Positions 15,944-24,522 of a stretch of 64,000 nucleotides of DNA are shown one piece after another. Under the pieces are notes generated by a model. It was not told where the DNA came from. It searched no databases and saw only the letters and a list, made by a program, of their open reading frames with translations. Both the position numbers and the translations under genes were made by a program. The number at the start of each line of letters is the position of its first letter. The first letter of the stretch is position 1. This DNA is from an uncultured Lachnospiraceae bacterium (lineage in GTDB: Bacteria > Bacillota > Clostridia > Lachnospirales > Lachnospiraceae), in NCBI GenBank assembly GCA_947626745.1, contig CANQTF010000010.1, positions 1 through 64,000 of the forward strand, in the 5' to 3' direction.

Positions 15944-16822
15944 ATGGGAAAGAGATGCAACACGCTGTTGGCGGTCGTTTTGACCGGCATGGTCTGTTCC
16001 GGCTGCCAACAGATATGGGATACCGGCGTGGGAAACGGCGGCTTGCAGCGGACGGCTGCCGCTGCGGACATACAGGCGCTCCCTGCCGAGATAACGAGCG
16101 CCGACACGAAATGCGGCGATGCGGCGGCAAGGGAAGTGCGGCTGGATACGGCGGCCGGGGAAACACGGCCTTGGTATACCGTGGAAGGCGATATCCTGAG
16201 CATCGTCGAGGAAGGCGCATATGTGCTGCGGGGAAAATGGAACGGCGGGATCAGGGTCAGCGTGTATGACGACGAGCTGGTTCATCTGATCTTGGATAAT
16301 GCGGAGATCGAGAATGACAAAGGCCCGGCGGTCTTGGTCGAGAATGCCGATAAAGTGGTGATCACACTGGCGGAGGGAACGCAGAACACTTTGTCTGACG
16401 GCGCAGGGTATGACGGGGAGGCGGAAGCCTGTCTCTATAGCGTTGCGGATCTGACGATCAACGGGCCGGGGAAACTGCATGTGTACGGATACCGCCATGA
16501 CGCGATCCGGTCGAAGGACTGTCTTAAGATCGTGGAGAGCGACGTTTCGATCCGCGCCAAGAATAACGGGATCCGGGGAAATGACGGCGTGATCATCAAG
16601 GACAGTCAGGTGGAAGTGGAGAGCGAAGGAACGGGGATCGTGTCCAAGGGCGGCAGGGATTATGTGATTCTGGAAGGCGGGCGCTGTCAGGTGACGTCGG
16701 GCGAGAACGCGATATCCGCCGACGTCTATGTCGCGGCCTCGGCATGTGAGCTGCAGCTGTATGCCGTGATGGAGACGATACGGTGCGGCGGGATCAAAGA
16801 AGTGGACGAGGGATACAGGTGA
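15944..16822 (+). CDS. Lipoprotein with DUF4353-like carbohydrate-binding beta-helix
   Basis: 292 residues. A lipoprotein signal with lipobox VCSGC (Cys about 24) indicates anchoring to the outer face of the membrane. Residues ~75-270 form repeating beta strands (HLILDNAEIENDKGPAVLVE, VVITLAEGTQNTLSDG, LTINGPGKLHVYGYRHDAIR, VSIRAKNNGIRGNDGVIIKD), the pattern of DUF4353 domains found next to CotH and VTC genes in Firmicutes. It overlaps the VTC gene by one base. A weak promoter (TTGACG 15887-15892, TAGTCT 15910-15915) may lie upstream. Ligand unknown. Confidence 0.75.
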   Translation: MGKRCNTLLAVVLTGMVCSGCQQIWDTGVGNGGLQRTAAAADIQALPAEITSADTKCGDAAAREVRLDTAAGETRPWYTVEGDILSIVEEGAYVLRGKWNGGIRVSVYDDELVHLILDNAEIENDKGPAVLVENADKVVITLAEGTQNTLSDGAGYDGEAEACLYSVADLTINGPGKLHVYGYRHDAIRSKDCLKIVESDVSIRAKNNGIRGNDGVIIKDSQVEVESEGTGIVSKGGRDYVILEGGRCQVTSGENAISADVYVAASACELQLYAVMETIRCGGIKEVDEGYR

Positions 16823-17547
16823 TGAACAAACAGGCGGATCAGGGCAGTTACAGACATGAGTATAAATACGTGTGCGATGCAAGGCAGAATGCCGTATTGA
16901 AGGTGCGGGCCGCCGGTTTTTTGCGGCGCGACAGCCACTGCAGCGCGGACGGGTGCTATCACATCAGAAGCCTGTATTTCGATGATCTCGAGGACGGCTG
17001 TTTTTATGAGAATGAGGGCGGAACGGATCTGAGAGACAAATACCGTATCCGCATCTATAACGCGGATCCCGACAGGATCATTCTGGAAAAGAAAAGCAAG
17101 GTCAGAGGCATGACGCGCAAGACGGCAAGCCCGATCCCGCAGCAGCTGTGCCGGCAGATGATGGAGGGGCGAAGCGTCAGCTTCAGCGCGGGCATGGGAC
17201 TTTCCGCGCCGCTGACACGGCTTCTTCTGGAAATGCAGGAAAAAGTTTTACGGCCGGTGGTCATTGTGGATTATGTCCGGTATCCTTTCGTAGACCCTAA
17301 CGGAAACGTGCGCGTCACGTTCGACGAGGCCCTTGCCTCCTCCAACGATATCGAGAGATTTCTGGAGAAAGAGATCGCTGCCAGACCGGTCATGGAGGCG
17401 GGACAGAGTATTTTGGAGGTCAAGTGGGACAGCTATCTGCCGGATCATATCAGAGGACATTTACAGACGGACGCTCTGCAGAGGAGCAGCTTTTCAAAAT
17501 ATTATCTGTGCAGGAAATACAACGTTTACGGAGGTGTGAGGATATGA
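16822..17547 (+). CDS. VTC-domain polyphosphate polymerase-like protein
   Basis: 241 residues, the whole length being a VTC (triphosphate-tunnel) domain. Diagnostic stretches are SYRHEYKYVCDARQN (substrate-binding Glu/Lys), IRSLYFDDLEDGCF, LRDKYRIRIYNADPDRIILE, KKSKVRGMTRK and VIVDYVRYPF, ending with MEAGQSILEVKWD. Bacterial VTC proteins are thought to polymerise polyphosphate or act on a related phosphate donor beside membrane partners. No membrane segment is present in the protein itself. ATG 16822 shares a base with the previous stop and its own stop overlaps the next gene by four bases, so the three genes are translationally coupled. Usual partners CotH and DUF4956 are not in this window. 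Confidence 0.85.
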   Translation: MNKQADQGSYRHEYKYVCDARQNAVLKVRAAGFLRRDSHCSADGCYHIRSLYFDDLEDGCFYENEGGTDLRDKYRIRIYNADPDRIILEKKSKVRGMTRKTASPIPQQLCRQMMEGRSVSFSAGMGLSAPLTRLLLEMQEKVLRPVVIVDYVRYPFVDPNGNVRVTFDEALASSNDIERFLEKEIAARPVMEAGQSILEVKWDSYLPDHIRGHLQTDALQRSSFSKYYLCRKYNVYGGVRI

Positions 17548-19091
17548 ATCTCCCCAAAGCTCTCAGGCGGCCGTCAGGGGCCGCGGCCGCGGCGTGGTTT
17601 CTGTTTTTCCTGTCGCTTCTGCCGATCCTTTATCTGGGGCTGCACAACCATGCTACCGGTGATGATTACTGGTACGGCGTACACACATATAGGGGACTGG
17701 TGGAGGGCGGCCTGATCGGCGCGCTGAAAGGCTCGCTCCGGACGGTGTCGGAGTTCTATGAGAATTGGCAGGGGACATGGTTTACCATGTTCCTGTTTAC
17801 CTTATCGCCGCATCATTTTCATGAAAACGGGTATGTCCTGACGGTTTTTATCTCACTGGGTCTGCTGATCGGCAGCTTTACCTGCCTGTCCCGTTACTAT
17901 CTGGTCAAAATGCTGGATTTCAGGGCCGACGCGGTCATCGTGTGCAGCGTCCTGTGTCTGGCTATCCAGTATATTCCGAGAACGACTTCGGGGATCTTCT
18001 GGTTTAACGGCGTCATGCACTATTCCGTGCCGCTCTTTCTGGCCGTGCTGGCGGTGATCCACAGTCATAGGTTTGTGCAATACGGGCGTTGGAAGGACTA
18101 TGCGGTGCTTTTTATCTGCTTTACGCTTCTGGGGGGGGGTAGCTATCTGGCGCCGGTGGCCGCGACGCTGGCGGTCTGCCTGATCTTGGCAAGCAGGATC
18201 AGGATCCGTGCGTTTGACCTGCGAAACCGGAAGCTTTCTTTTGCGTACGATTGGAAGAACCTCTGGATATTGGCCGCTTTTGCGGCGGAGCTTGTCGGAC
18301 TGGTCATCAGCTTTCTCGCGCCCGGCAACCGCGTGCGGGGCGGAGAGGAATTTGGGGCGGATCTGAAGTGGGGCTTACAGTGCGTCTACTATGCGATCGA
18401 CCGCGGCATCTATCTCGGGGAAGACTATTTCCTGAAGAATCCGGTGACGACCGTGGTCTATATTTTACTGGCGGTTTTGATCTGGAGCGAGATGTGGAGA
18501 AATATCGGCAGAGATTTCCGCTTCCGTTTCCCGCTGCTTTTTGTCGTCTGTATGAACGGGATCTATTGGGCCAGCTATGTGCCGGAGATCTATGCCAGAT
18601 CTGACGTGTCGGGCGGCGTTCCCAACACGTATTTTCATATTTTTCTCATCATAACGCTGGCAAACATGATCTATGTGACCGGCTGGCTGCAGCGGCGGCT
18701 GGTACGATATTGGCACAGAAAGGCCGAGCGCGCGGGTCTGACCTATGAGGAGACGGCTGCAAAGAGCATATGGGGACCGGAGCGGTTCAAAAAGCGGCTG
18801 ATGATACCGGCGATGGCGGTGGGGCTGGCGCTCCTGCCGGCGGCCGTACACTACAGCGGGCTCACCACGACGGACGGCTACTGTATGGAATACATTACAA
18901 GCGGGAAAATGGCGCAGTATGCCAAGGTGCGGAAGGAGCAGTACAGACTCCTGCATGACAGCACGGAGGCGGACGTGATCGTGCCTGAGGTCTGCGGGGA
19001 TCAGTATCCGCTGTGCCATATGCCCCTGCCGGACGACAATCAGAAAGCATACTATAATAAGAACAGCATCAATATACGGCAGGTGGACTAA
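17544..19091 (+). CDS. DUF6056-like polytopic membrane protein carrying a G9 tract
   Basis: 515 residues with about ten hydrophobic helices. The first extracytoplasmic loop holds HATGDDYWYGVHTY (about 36-49), the acidic pair expected in GT-C-fold glycosyltransferases that use lipid-linked sugars; the architecture matches DUF6056 proteins. ATG 17544 overlaps the VTC stop. A run of nine Gs at 18131-18139 encodes LLGGGSY (about 195-201). With ten Gs the next codon is TAG; with eight a TGA follows within about 17 codons, so slippage would remove the C-terminal 60%. A surface polymer or glycan role is inferred from fold and context. Confidence 0.75.
   Translation: MNLPKALRRPSGAAAAAWFLFFLSLLPILYLGLHNHATGDDYWYGVHTYRGLVEGGLIGALKGSLRTVSEFYENWQGTWFTMFLFTLSPHHFHENGYVLTVFISLGLLIGSFTCLSRYYLVKMLDFRADAVIVCSVLCLAIQYIPRTTSGIFWFNGVMHYSVPLFLAVLAVIHSHRFVQYGRWKDYAVLFICFTLLGGGSYLAPVAATLAVCLILASRIRIRAFDLRNRKLSFAYDWKNLWILAAFAAELVGLVISFLAPGNRVRGGEEFGADLKWGLQCVYYAIDRGIYLGEDYFLKNPVTTVVYILLAVLIWSEMWRNIGRDFRFRFPLLFVVCMNGIYWASYVPEIYARSDVSGGVPNTYFHIFLIITLANMIYVTGWLQRRLVRYWHRKAERAGLTYEETAAKSIWGPERFKKRLMIPAMAVGLALLPAAVHYSGLTTTDGYCMEYITSGKMAQYAKVRKEQYRLLHDSTEADVIVPEVCGDQYPLCHMPLPDDNQKAYYNKNSINIRQVD
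18131..18139 (+). repeat. G9 homopolymer tract in the DUF6056-like gene
   Basis: Nine consecutive Gs read CTG GGG GGG GGT. The gene is in frame at this length. Gain of one G creates an immediate TAG. Confidence 0.9.
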
Positions 19092-19107
19092 GCGGGGAGG
19101 AAGCGCG

Positions 19108-19998
19108 ATGAGACTGGGAGCGCTGGAGACGGGCGGCACCAAAATGGTGTGCGCGATAGGTGACGAGAACGGCAGGATACATGACAGGAAGGTCATACCG
19201 ACCGGCACGCCGCGAGAGACCGTGCCGCAGATGACGGCATATTTCGGGGAACACGGCGTGGAGGCGCTCGGGATCGGGTGTTTCGGGCCCGTTGAACTGG
19301 ACAGGACATCGCCGCGGTACGGCTATATCACGTCTACGCCCAAGAAGGCCTGGCGTGATTTCGATATGGCGGGCGCATTTGCGGACGCGCTGCACTGTCC
19401 TGTCGGTCTTGACACGGACGTGAACGCGGCGGCGCTCGGCGAAGCGGTCTTCGGACAGGCTGCCGGCAAGGGCGTCGTCGTCTATCTGACGGTCGGCACG
19501 GGCGTGGGCGCCGGTATCTATACGGAAGGAAAGCTGCTGCACGGCATGCTGCATCCGGAGGCCGGGCATGTGCTGATCCGGCGAAAGGAGAGCGACGGCT
19601 ACGCGGGGAACTGCCCCTATCACCGGGACTGTCTGGAAGGATTGGCGTCCGGGCCGGCCATAGAGGAACGCTGGGGAGAGAAGGCGGCGCTTCTGGCGGA
19701 CCGGGCGGAAGTGTGGGAGCTGGAGGCGGATTACATAGCACAGGCGCTTATGGGATATATCCTGACCCTGTCGCCCGAGATGATCATTCTCGGAGGCGGC
19801 GTCATGCGGCAGGAACAGCTTTTTCCGATGATCCGGCGAAACGTTGCGAGGCTGTTGAACGGTTACATACAGACGAAGGAGCTGGCCGATATGGACCGCT
19901 ATATCGTACCGGCGTCCCTCGCCGGGGATCAGGGGATCATGGGTGCGCTGGAGCTTGCGAGACAGGCTTTTGCCGCTTCGCGGGCGGATAAAAAATAA
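19108..19998 (+). CDS. ROK-family sugar kinase, fructokinase type
   Basis: 296 residues. The ATP/sugar start is GALETGGTKMVCAIG; LDTDVNAAALGEAVFG holds the catalytic Asp, followed by LTVGTGVGAGIY. The zinc site typical of ROK fructokinases is seen as HPEAGHVL with CPYHRDCLEG (about 165-180). It should phosphorylate free hexose in the cytosol, most likely fructose, which would be released from sucrose-type sugars. GGGGAGG precedes ATG 19108, 16 bases after the DUF6056-like gene. Fructose specificity is by family resemblance only. Confidence 0.88.
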   Translation: MRLGALETGGTKMVCAIGDENGRIHDRKVIPTGTPRETVPQMTAYFGEHGVEALGIGCFGPVELDRTSPRYGYITSTPKKAWRDFDMAGAFADALHCPVGLDTDVNAAALGEAVFGQAAGKGVVVYLTVGTGVGAGIYTEGKLLHGMLHPEAGHVLIRRKESDGYAGNCPYHRDCLEGLASGPAIEERWGEKAALLADRAEVWELEADYIAQALMGYILTLSPEMIILGGGVMRQEQLFPMIRRNVARLLNGYIQTKELADMDRYIVPASLAGDQGIMGALELARQAFAASRADKK

Positions 19999-20014
19999 AA
20001 AATGCATTCATCTC

Positions 20015-20041
20015 TAAAGTCTTGCGGGAAATATCCGATAC
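20015..20041 (+). promoter_or_regulatory. Sigma-D (FliA) promoter of the flgM operon
   Basis: TAAA (20015-20018), 15-base spacer, TCCGATAC (20034-20041), close to the flagellar sigma consensus TAAA-N15-GCCGATAT. It lies 40 bases before the flgM start. Confidence 0.85.
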
Positions 20042-20080
20042 AAATAGTGTAAAGATTTATGTTCGGAAAGGAGAGTCATT

Positions 20081-20362
20081 ATGCGTATAGAGGCTTACAC
20101 ACAGGTTCAGCAGTTATACAATGCGAAGAAACCTGTCAAGACGCAGGAACAGACAAGGACGGCTTCTTCTGACAAGATACAGATTTCCAGTATCGGCAAA
20201 GATATCCAGACTGCCAAGAATGCGGTCGCGGCGGCCGATGATATCAGAGAAGAGCTGACGGCTCCCATCAAAGCAGGTATCGCGAACGGCACTTATCAGG
20301 TGAGCAGCGAGAGTTTCGCGGAGAAACTGATGCGGAAGTATGAGGAGATCGAGAGTCTGTAG
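20081..20362 (+). CDS. flgM: FlgM, anti-sigma factor for flagellar sigma
   Basis: 93 residues. The C-terminal half DKIQISSIGKDIQTAKNAV, then IREELTAPIKAGIANGTY and SESFAEKLMRKY is the FlgM signature. It binds sigma-D in the cytoplasm until the hook is finished and FlgM is exported. GGAAAGGAG precedes ATG 20081. It heads the flgM-flgN-flgK-flgK-flgL-fliW-csrA run and has its own sigma-D-like promoter, so its synthesis is autogenously linked to late flagellar transcription. Confidence 0.93.
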   Translation: MRIEAYTQVQQLYNAKKPVKTQEQTRTASSDKIQISSIGKDIQTAKNAVAAADDIREELTAPIKAGIANGTYQVSSESFAEKLMRKYEEIESL

Positions 20363-20386
20363 ACACAGTGAAGGAGAGTATCTGCC

Positions 20387-20905
20387 GTGGCAAGCTTAAT
20401 GGAGGTCTTGATTGACGTTTTAGAGAAAGAAAGTCAGGAATACGAGAAGCTTCTTGCCTTGTCCATGCGTAAGACTCCCGTCATTGTGTCCGAGGACTTG
20501 GACGAATTATCAAAGATCACGGATGATGAGCAGATCATAGTGAGCCGGATCAACCATCTGGATACCCAGAGGACGGAAGCGATCGGTGATATTGCTAATG
20601 TGCTTAACAAGGATGTTGCAAAGTTAAAAATCGTTGATTTGATTAAAATGCTGGCGGCAAGACCGGAAGAACAGGAGAAGCTTGCGGCGGTGTTCGACAG
20701 ACTGCAGGAGAACGTGCGCAACGTGAAGCGCGTCAACGAGCAGAATCGTGAACTGCTGGAGCAGGCGCTCGAACTGGTGAAGTTCAACATGAATGTTCTC
20801 CAGTCGCTGAACAAGGCGCCCGAGACGGCGAATTATAATAAAGGCGCTTACAACACGGGCGATGTGATCGGCATGAGCAACAAGGCTTTTGACGCCAAGC
20901 AGTAA
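20387..20905 (+). CDS. flgN: FlgN, chaperone for hook-associated proteins
   Basis: 172 residues, mainly two long helices (residues ~2-150 with heptad-like patterns such as LEQALELVKFNMNVLQSLN), as in FlgN-family export chaperones that hold FlgK and FlgL before secretion. The GTG at 20387 is chosen because GGAGAG sits 8 bases upstream; ATG at 20399 is a possible later start. It lies directly between flgM and flgK, the conserved Gram-positive order. Confidence 0.88.
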   Translation: MASLMEVLIDVLEKESQEYEKLLALSMRKTPVIVSEDLDELSKITDDEQIIVSRINHLDTQRTEAIGDIANVLNKDVAKLKIVDLIKMLAARPEEQEKLAAVFDRLQENVRNVKRVNEQNRELLEQALELVKFNMNVLQSLNKAPETANYNKGAYNTGDVIGMSNKAFDAKQ

Positions 20906-20925
20906 TTGTTGAGGACGGTAGAGTT

Positions 20926-22575
20926 ATGTCATTGATGGGCAGTTTTTGGGTAGGCGTATCCGGCTTACAGACTTCAAATAATGCGCTGAACACGACGGCG
21001 CACAACATGTCTAATGTGGATACCACGGGCTATACAAGACAGCAGGTCGCACAGGGCACAAGGTCTTACGGGACATTGTACAAGGGGAGACCGAACTGGC
21101 AGCAGATAGGCCGCGGCGTCAACTATACCCTCACAAGACAAGAGAGAGATTATTTTCTGGATAAAAGATATCGCCGCGAGTCTGGGCGAAACGCTTTTTA
21201 TGACGTTTCCGCCGAGGCTTTGGAGGAGATAGAATATATATTGGGCGAGGGAGAGAGCGGCGGCTCTATCGAGAGCCACGAGTTCTCTGAGTCTATCGAC
21301 GAACTCTGGAAGGCTGTGCAGGAGCTGAGCAAAGATCCTACCAGCTCGGTGAACCAGAACCTGTTCGTGACGCGCTCCTATGAGTTCCTGACGAAAGCGT
21401 CTGCGGTCTACACGAGTCTGGGACAGTATCAGGACAATCTGAATCAAGAGATCATAGGCGACGTGAACAAGATCAACGACTATGCGGGGCAGATCGAACA
21501 GCTCAACCGGAAGATCGTGGCGATCGAGGCCGGAAAAGAGCATGCCAACGATCTCAGGGACAGGCGCAACTATCTGCTGGACGAGTTGGCGAAGTTAGCT
21601 GACATCTCTGTCAGCGAGGACATCACCGGCTATGTGAACGTTCGGATGGAAGGCGTGGATCTGGTGAAGGGCGGTCAGGTGAACGTGATCGATCTGTATA
21701 CCGATCCGGTCACCGGCTTCTACACGCCTTATTGGCGGATGCTGGCGGATGCCTCCTATGACAAGGACGGCAACCGCGTCGTGACGGAGGAGGGGATCGA
21801 GGGCGCGCAGGTGTTCGATCTGACGAGGACCGTCTCCTCCGACCTGAATACCGATATCGGCTCTCTGCGGAGCATGCTGTTAGCCAGAGGCGACCACAGG
21901 GCGACTTACAGCGAACTGCAGAATATCAACACGGATGGACAGTATGAGGCGGGCTGGTACGACAGACATATTTCTCAGTCGGTCATCATGAACGTGGAGG
22001 CGGAGTTCGATCAGCTTGTCCACTCTATCACGACGAAGATCAACGAGATCCTCGCCTGGGAGGCCGACCGTGTGGATCCGAACAACGAGACGGGATATCT
22101 GCGGGACGCGGACGGCAACCCGTACCAGCTCTTCCAGCTTCTCAACGAGCATGAAGGCTGGACGGTGTCGAATCTCAAGATCAATCAGGAGCTGCGGCAG
22201 AATCCGGCGCTTTTAAAGTTCCGCCTGAACGAGCATTCCGAGGACAATCCGGCTATGGAACGGCTGAAGGCCGCTTTCGAGGAACGGATTTATACGCTGA
22301 ATCCCAACGTGCAGACGCCGCTGTGCTTCAACGATTACTATACCAATCTCGTCGGACAGGTGGCGAACAGCGGCTCGGTCATGCGGGGCGTGCAGGAAAC
22401 GCAGACGGTGGCCGCCGACGGACTGCTGAATGCAAGGGAACAGGTGGTGGGCGTGTCCTCGGACGAGGAGCTCACCAACATGATCAAATTTCAGAACGCG
22501 TACAACGCATCGAGCCGGTACATCAACGTGATCGACGAGATGCTGGAACATATCTTGACAACACTGGGCCGATAG
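20926..22575 (+). CDS. flgK: FlgK1, hook-filament junction protein
   Basis: 549 residues. The N-terminal motif GLQTSNNALNTTAHNMSNVDTT (split here as GLQTSNNALNTTAH and NMSNVDTTGYTRQ) and C-terminal SSDEELTNMIKFQNAYNASSR are the conserved coiled ends of FlgK. It forms the first junction ring between hook and filament after export through the flagellar type III apparatus. GAGG precedes ATG 20926. A second, diverged flgK follows after 19 bases. Confidence 0.92.
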   Translation: MSLMGSFWVGVSGLQTSNNALNTTAHNMSNVDTTGYTRQQVAQGTRSYGTLYKGRPNWQQIGRGVNYTLTRQERDYFLDKRYRRESGRNAFYDVSAEALEEIEYILGEGESGGSIESHEFSESIDELWKAVQELSKDPTSSVNQNLFVTRSYEFLTKASAVYTSLGQYQDNLNQEIIGDVNKINDYAGQIEQLNRKIVAIEAGKEHANDLRDRRNYLLDELAKLADISVSEDITGYVNVRMEGVDLVKGGQVNVIDLYTDPVTGFYTPYWRMLADASYDKDGNRVVTEEGIEGAQVFDLTRTVSSDLNTDIGSLRSMLLARGDHRATYSELQNINTDGQYEAGWYDRHISQSVIMNVEAEFDQLVHSITTKINEILAWEADRVDPNNETGYLRDADGNPYQLFQLLNEHEGWTVSNLKINQELRQNPALLKFRLNEHSEDNPAMERLKAAFEERIYTLNPNVQTPLCFNDYYTNLVGQVANSGSVMRGVQETQTVAADGLLNAREQVVGVSSDEELTNMIKFQNAYNASSRYINVIDEMLEHILTTLGR

Positions 22576-22594
22576 GCGGAAGGAGTGAAAGCAG

Positions 22595-24451
22595 ATGGCT
22601 TCAACATTTTTCGGACTGGAAATAGCGTCGTCGGGACTGCGGGCCGCCAATGCGGCGCTCAATACGACGGCCAACAATATCAGCAACACGAACACGCTCG
22701 GGTACAGCAGACAGGAAGTGCAGCAGGAGGCTGCGAATCCGCTGCGCGTCTTCGCCCAGTACGGCTGCGCGGGCGCGGGCGTCAACACGCTGGCGATCGA
22801 ACGTATCAGAGAGCAGTTCTACGACAACAAATTCCGCCAGAACGAGACGAAGCTGGGCGAGTTCGACACGAAAGCGTACTACTGCAAGATGATCGAGGAT
22901 TATCTGGCGGACGACGGTACGACGGGCTTCACCTCGGTGTTCGATCAGCTGGTCGTCGCACTGCAGAGTCTGGCCGACGACCCGAACAACGATTCCGTGA
23001 AGATGTCTTTCCGCTCCACGGCCAAGAGCCTGACGGATTACTTCAATAATATGTACGGCGATCTGCAGAACCTGCAGGCGGATGTGAATGACGAGATCAA
23101 GATCCGCGTGGATCATATCAATTCCATAGCGCAGGATATCGCGACGGTCAACAAGCAGATCAACACCATCGAGATGACGGGAGCGACAGCCAACGAACTG
23201 CGCGACAAGCGGGACAATCTGATCGATGAGTTGTCCGCCGTGGTGGACGTGGAAGTAGAGGAATCCCCCATCTATGATCAGTCGGGCAACGCCACGGGAG
23301 CGAACCGCTTCATCGTCCGCATCGCGGGCGGTCAGGTGTTGGTGGATATGAACGACTATAACCAGCTTATGTGTGTGGCGCGCAGGACGGAGGAGAAGGT
23401 GAATCAGACCGATATCGACGGTCTCTACGATATCCGCTGGACGAACGGCAACGATTTCGGCCTGTACAACGAGGCGATGGGCGGCGAGCTGAAGGGCCTG
23501 ATCCAGATGCGCGACGGCAACAACGGCGAATATTTCAACGGCACGGCGTCCCGCGTCTCCTATAACGGCAAGACGAGCACGGTCACCGTCAGCACGACGG
23601 AAGCCTATCTGCAGAGCATGACGCAGTGTAAGCTGTCTGACACGGGCGGCGTCATCAATATCGGCGACCAGCTCTACTACTATACGGATTGGACCTACGA
23701 GGGCGACGGCAAGTATACCTTCACGATAGACAACACGGCCAGCGACGAGCCTTTGACCGCGGTCAAGACGGGCAGAGGGGTGTCTATCAACCAGAAAGTG
23801 GATTATCAGGGCGTTCCCTACTATATGTCGCAGATGAACGAGTGGATTCGCGAGTTTGCGCAGCGCGTGAACGATATCTTCACGGAGGGTCTTACGGGCG
23901 CGGGTGAAGATGCCGGCATCCTTTTCACGGGAACTTACCCGAACGGCAGCGGGGAATACCGCGAGGACGAACTGAACGATTCCGCACACAACGGCAAGGG
24001 CTATTATTACCTGACGGCCGGTAATGTGACGGTCACGGACGAACTGATGCACGACGCGAGTCTGCTCGGCACGAGAGAGAACGTGGATTCCGAGGATACG
24101 CCGGACGTCAATGAGCAGGACGGCGTGGAGCAGAACAATCAGGTGCGCAAGGTCATCTCCATGATCAACGACGAGAAGCAGTTCAGCTTCCGCGGCAGGT
24201 CGGCGGGCGGTTTTCTGGAGTGCGTGCTCTCCGACGCGATGCTGAACGCCAAGAACGCGGATACCTTCTATGCGACGTATTACAGCTTGGAGACGAACAT
24301 CGACAACCAGCGGATATCCGTATCCGGCGTGGACGAGGACGAGGAAGCGCTCAACCTGATCAAGTATGAGAACTCCTATACCTTGGCGTCCAAGATGATC
24401 TCCGTGATGACGGAGGTGTACGACAGGCTGATCCTGCAGACGGGCGTATAG
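22595..24451 (+). CDS. flgK: FlgK2, second FlgK paralogue
   Basis: 618 residues, again with FlgK ends: GLRAANAALNTTANNISN, then GYSRQEVQQE at the N-terminus, and VDEDEEALNLIKYENSYTLA at the C-terminus. It is ~70 residues longer than FlgK1 and diverged through the central domain, so this is an old duplication and not a recent copy. GGAAGGAG precedes ATG 22595. Both copies keep the terminal helices needed for assembly. Whether both enter the same junction or one is specialised is unknown. Confidence 0.9.
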   Translation: MASTFFGLEIASSGLRAANAALNTTANNISNTNTLGYSRQEVQQEAANPLRVFAQYGCAGAGVNTLAIERIREQFYDNKFRQNETKLGEFDTKAYYCKMIEDYLADDGTTGFTSVFDQLVVALQSLADDPNNDSVKMSFRSTAKSLTDYFNNMYGDLQNLQADVNDEIKIRVDHINSIAQDIATVNKQINTIEMTGATANELRDKRDNLIDELSAVVDVEVEESPIYDQSGNATGANRFIVRIAGGQVLVDMNDYNQLMCVARRTEEKVNQTDIDGLYDIRWTNGNDFGLYNEAMGGELKGLIQMRDGNNGEYFNGTASRVSYNGKTSTVTVSTTEAYLQSMTQCKLSDTGGVINIGDQLYYYTDWTYEGDGKYTFTIDNTASDEPLTAVKTGRGVSINQKVDYQGVPYYMSQMNEWIREFAQRVNDIFTEGLTGAGEDAGILFTGTYPNGSGEYREDELNDSAHNGKGYYYLTAGNVTVTDELMHDASLLGTRENVDSEDTPDVNEQDGVEQNNQVRKVISMINDEKQFSFRGRSAGGFLECVLSDAMLNAKNADTFYATYYSLETNIDNQRISVSGVDEDEEALNLIKYENSYTLASKMISVMTEVYDRLILQTGV

Positions 24452-24522
24452 AGAGCGCCCGGAGCGTGATGCGGTGTCGTGAGAGTGATTTGAGTGTGAT
24501 GAGAGAAGAGAGGTAACAAGCC

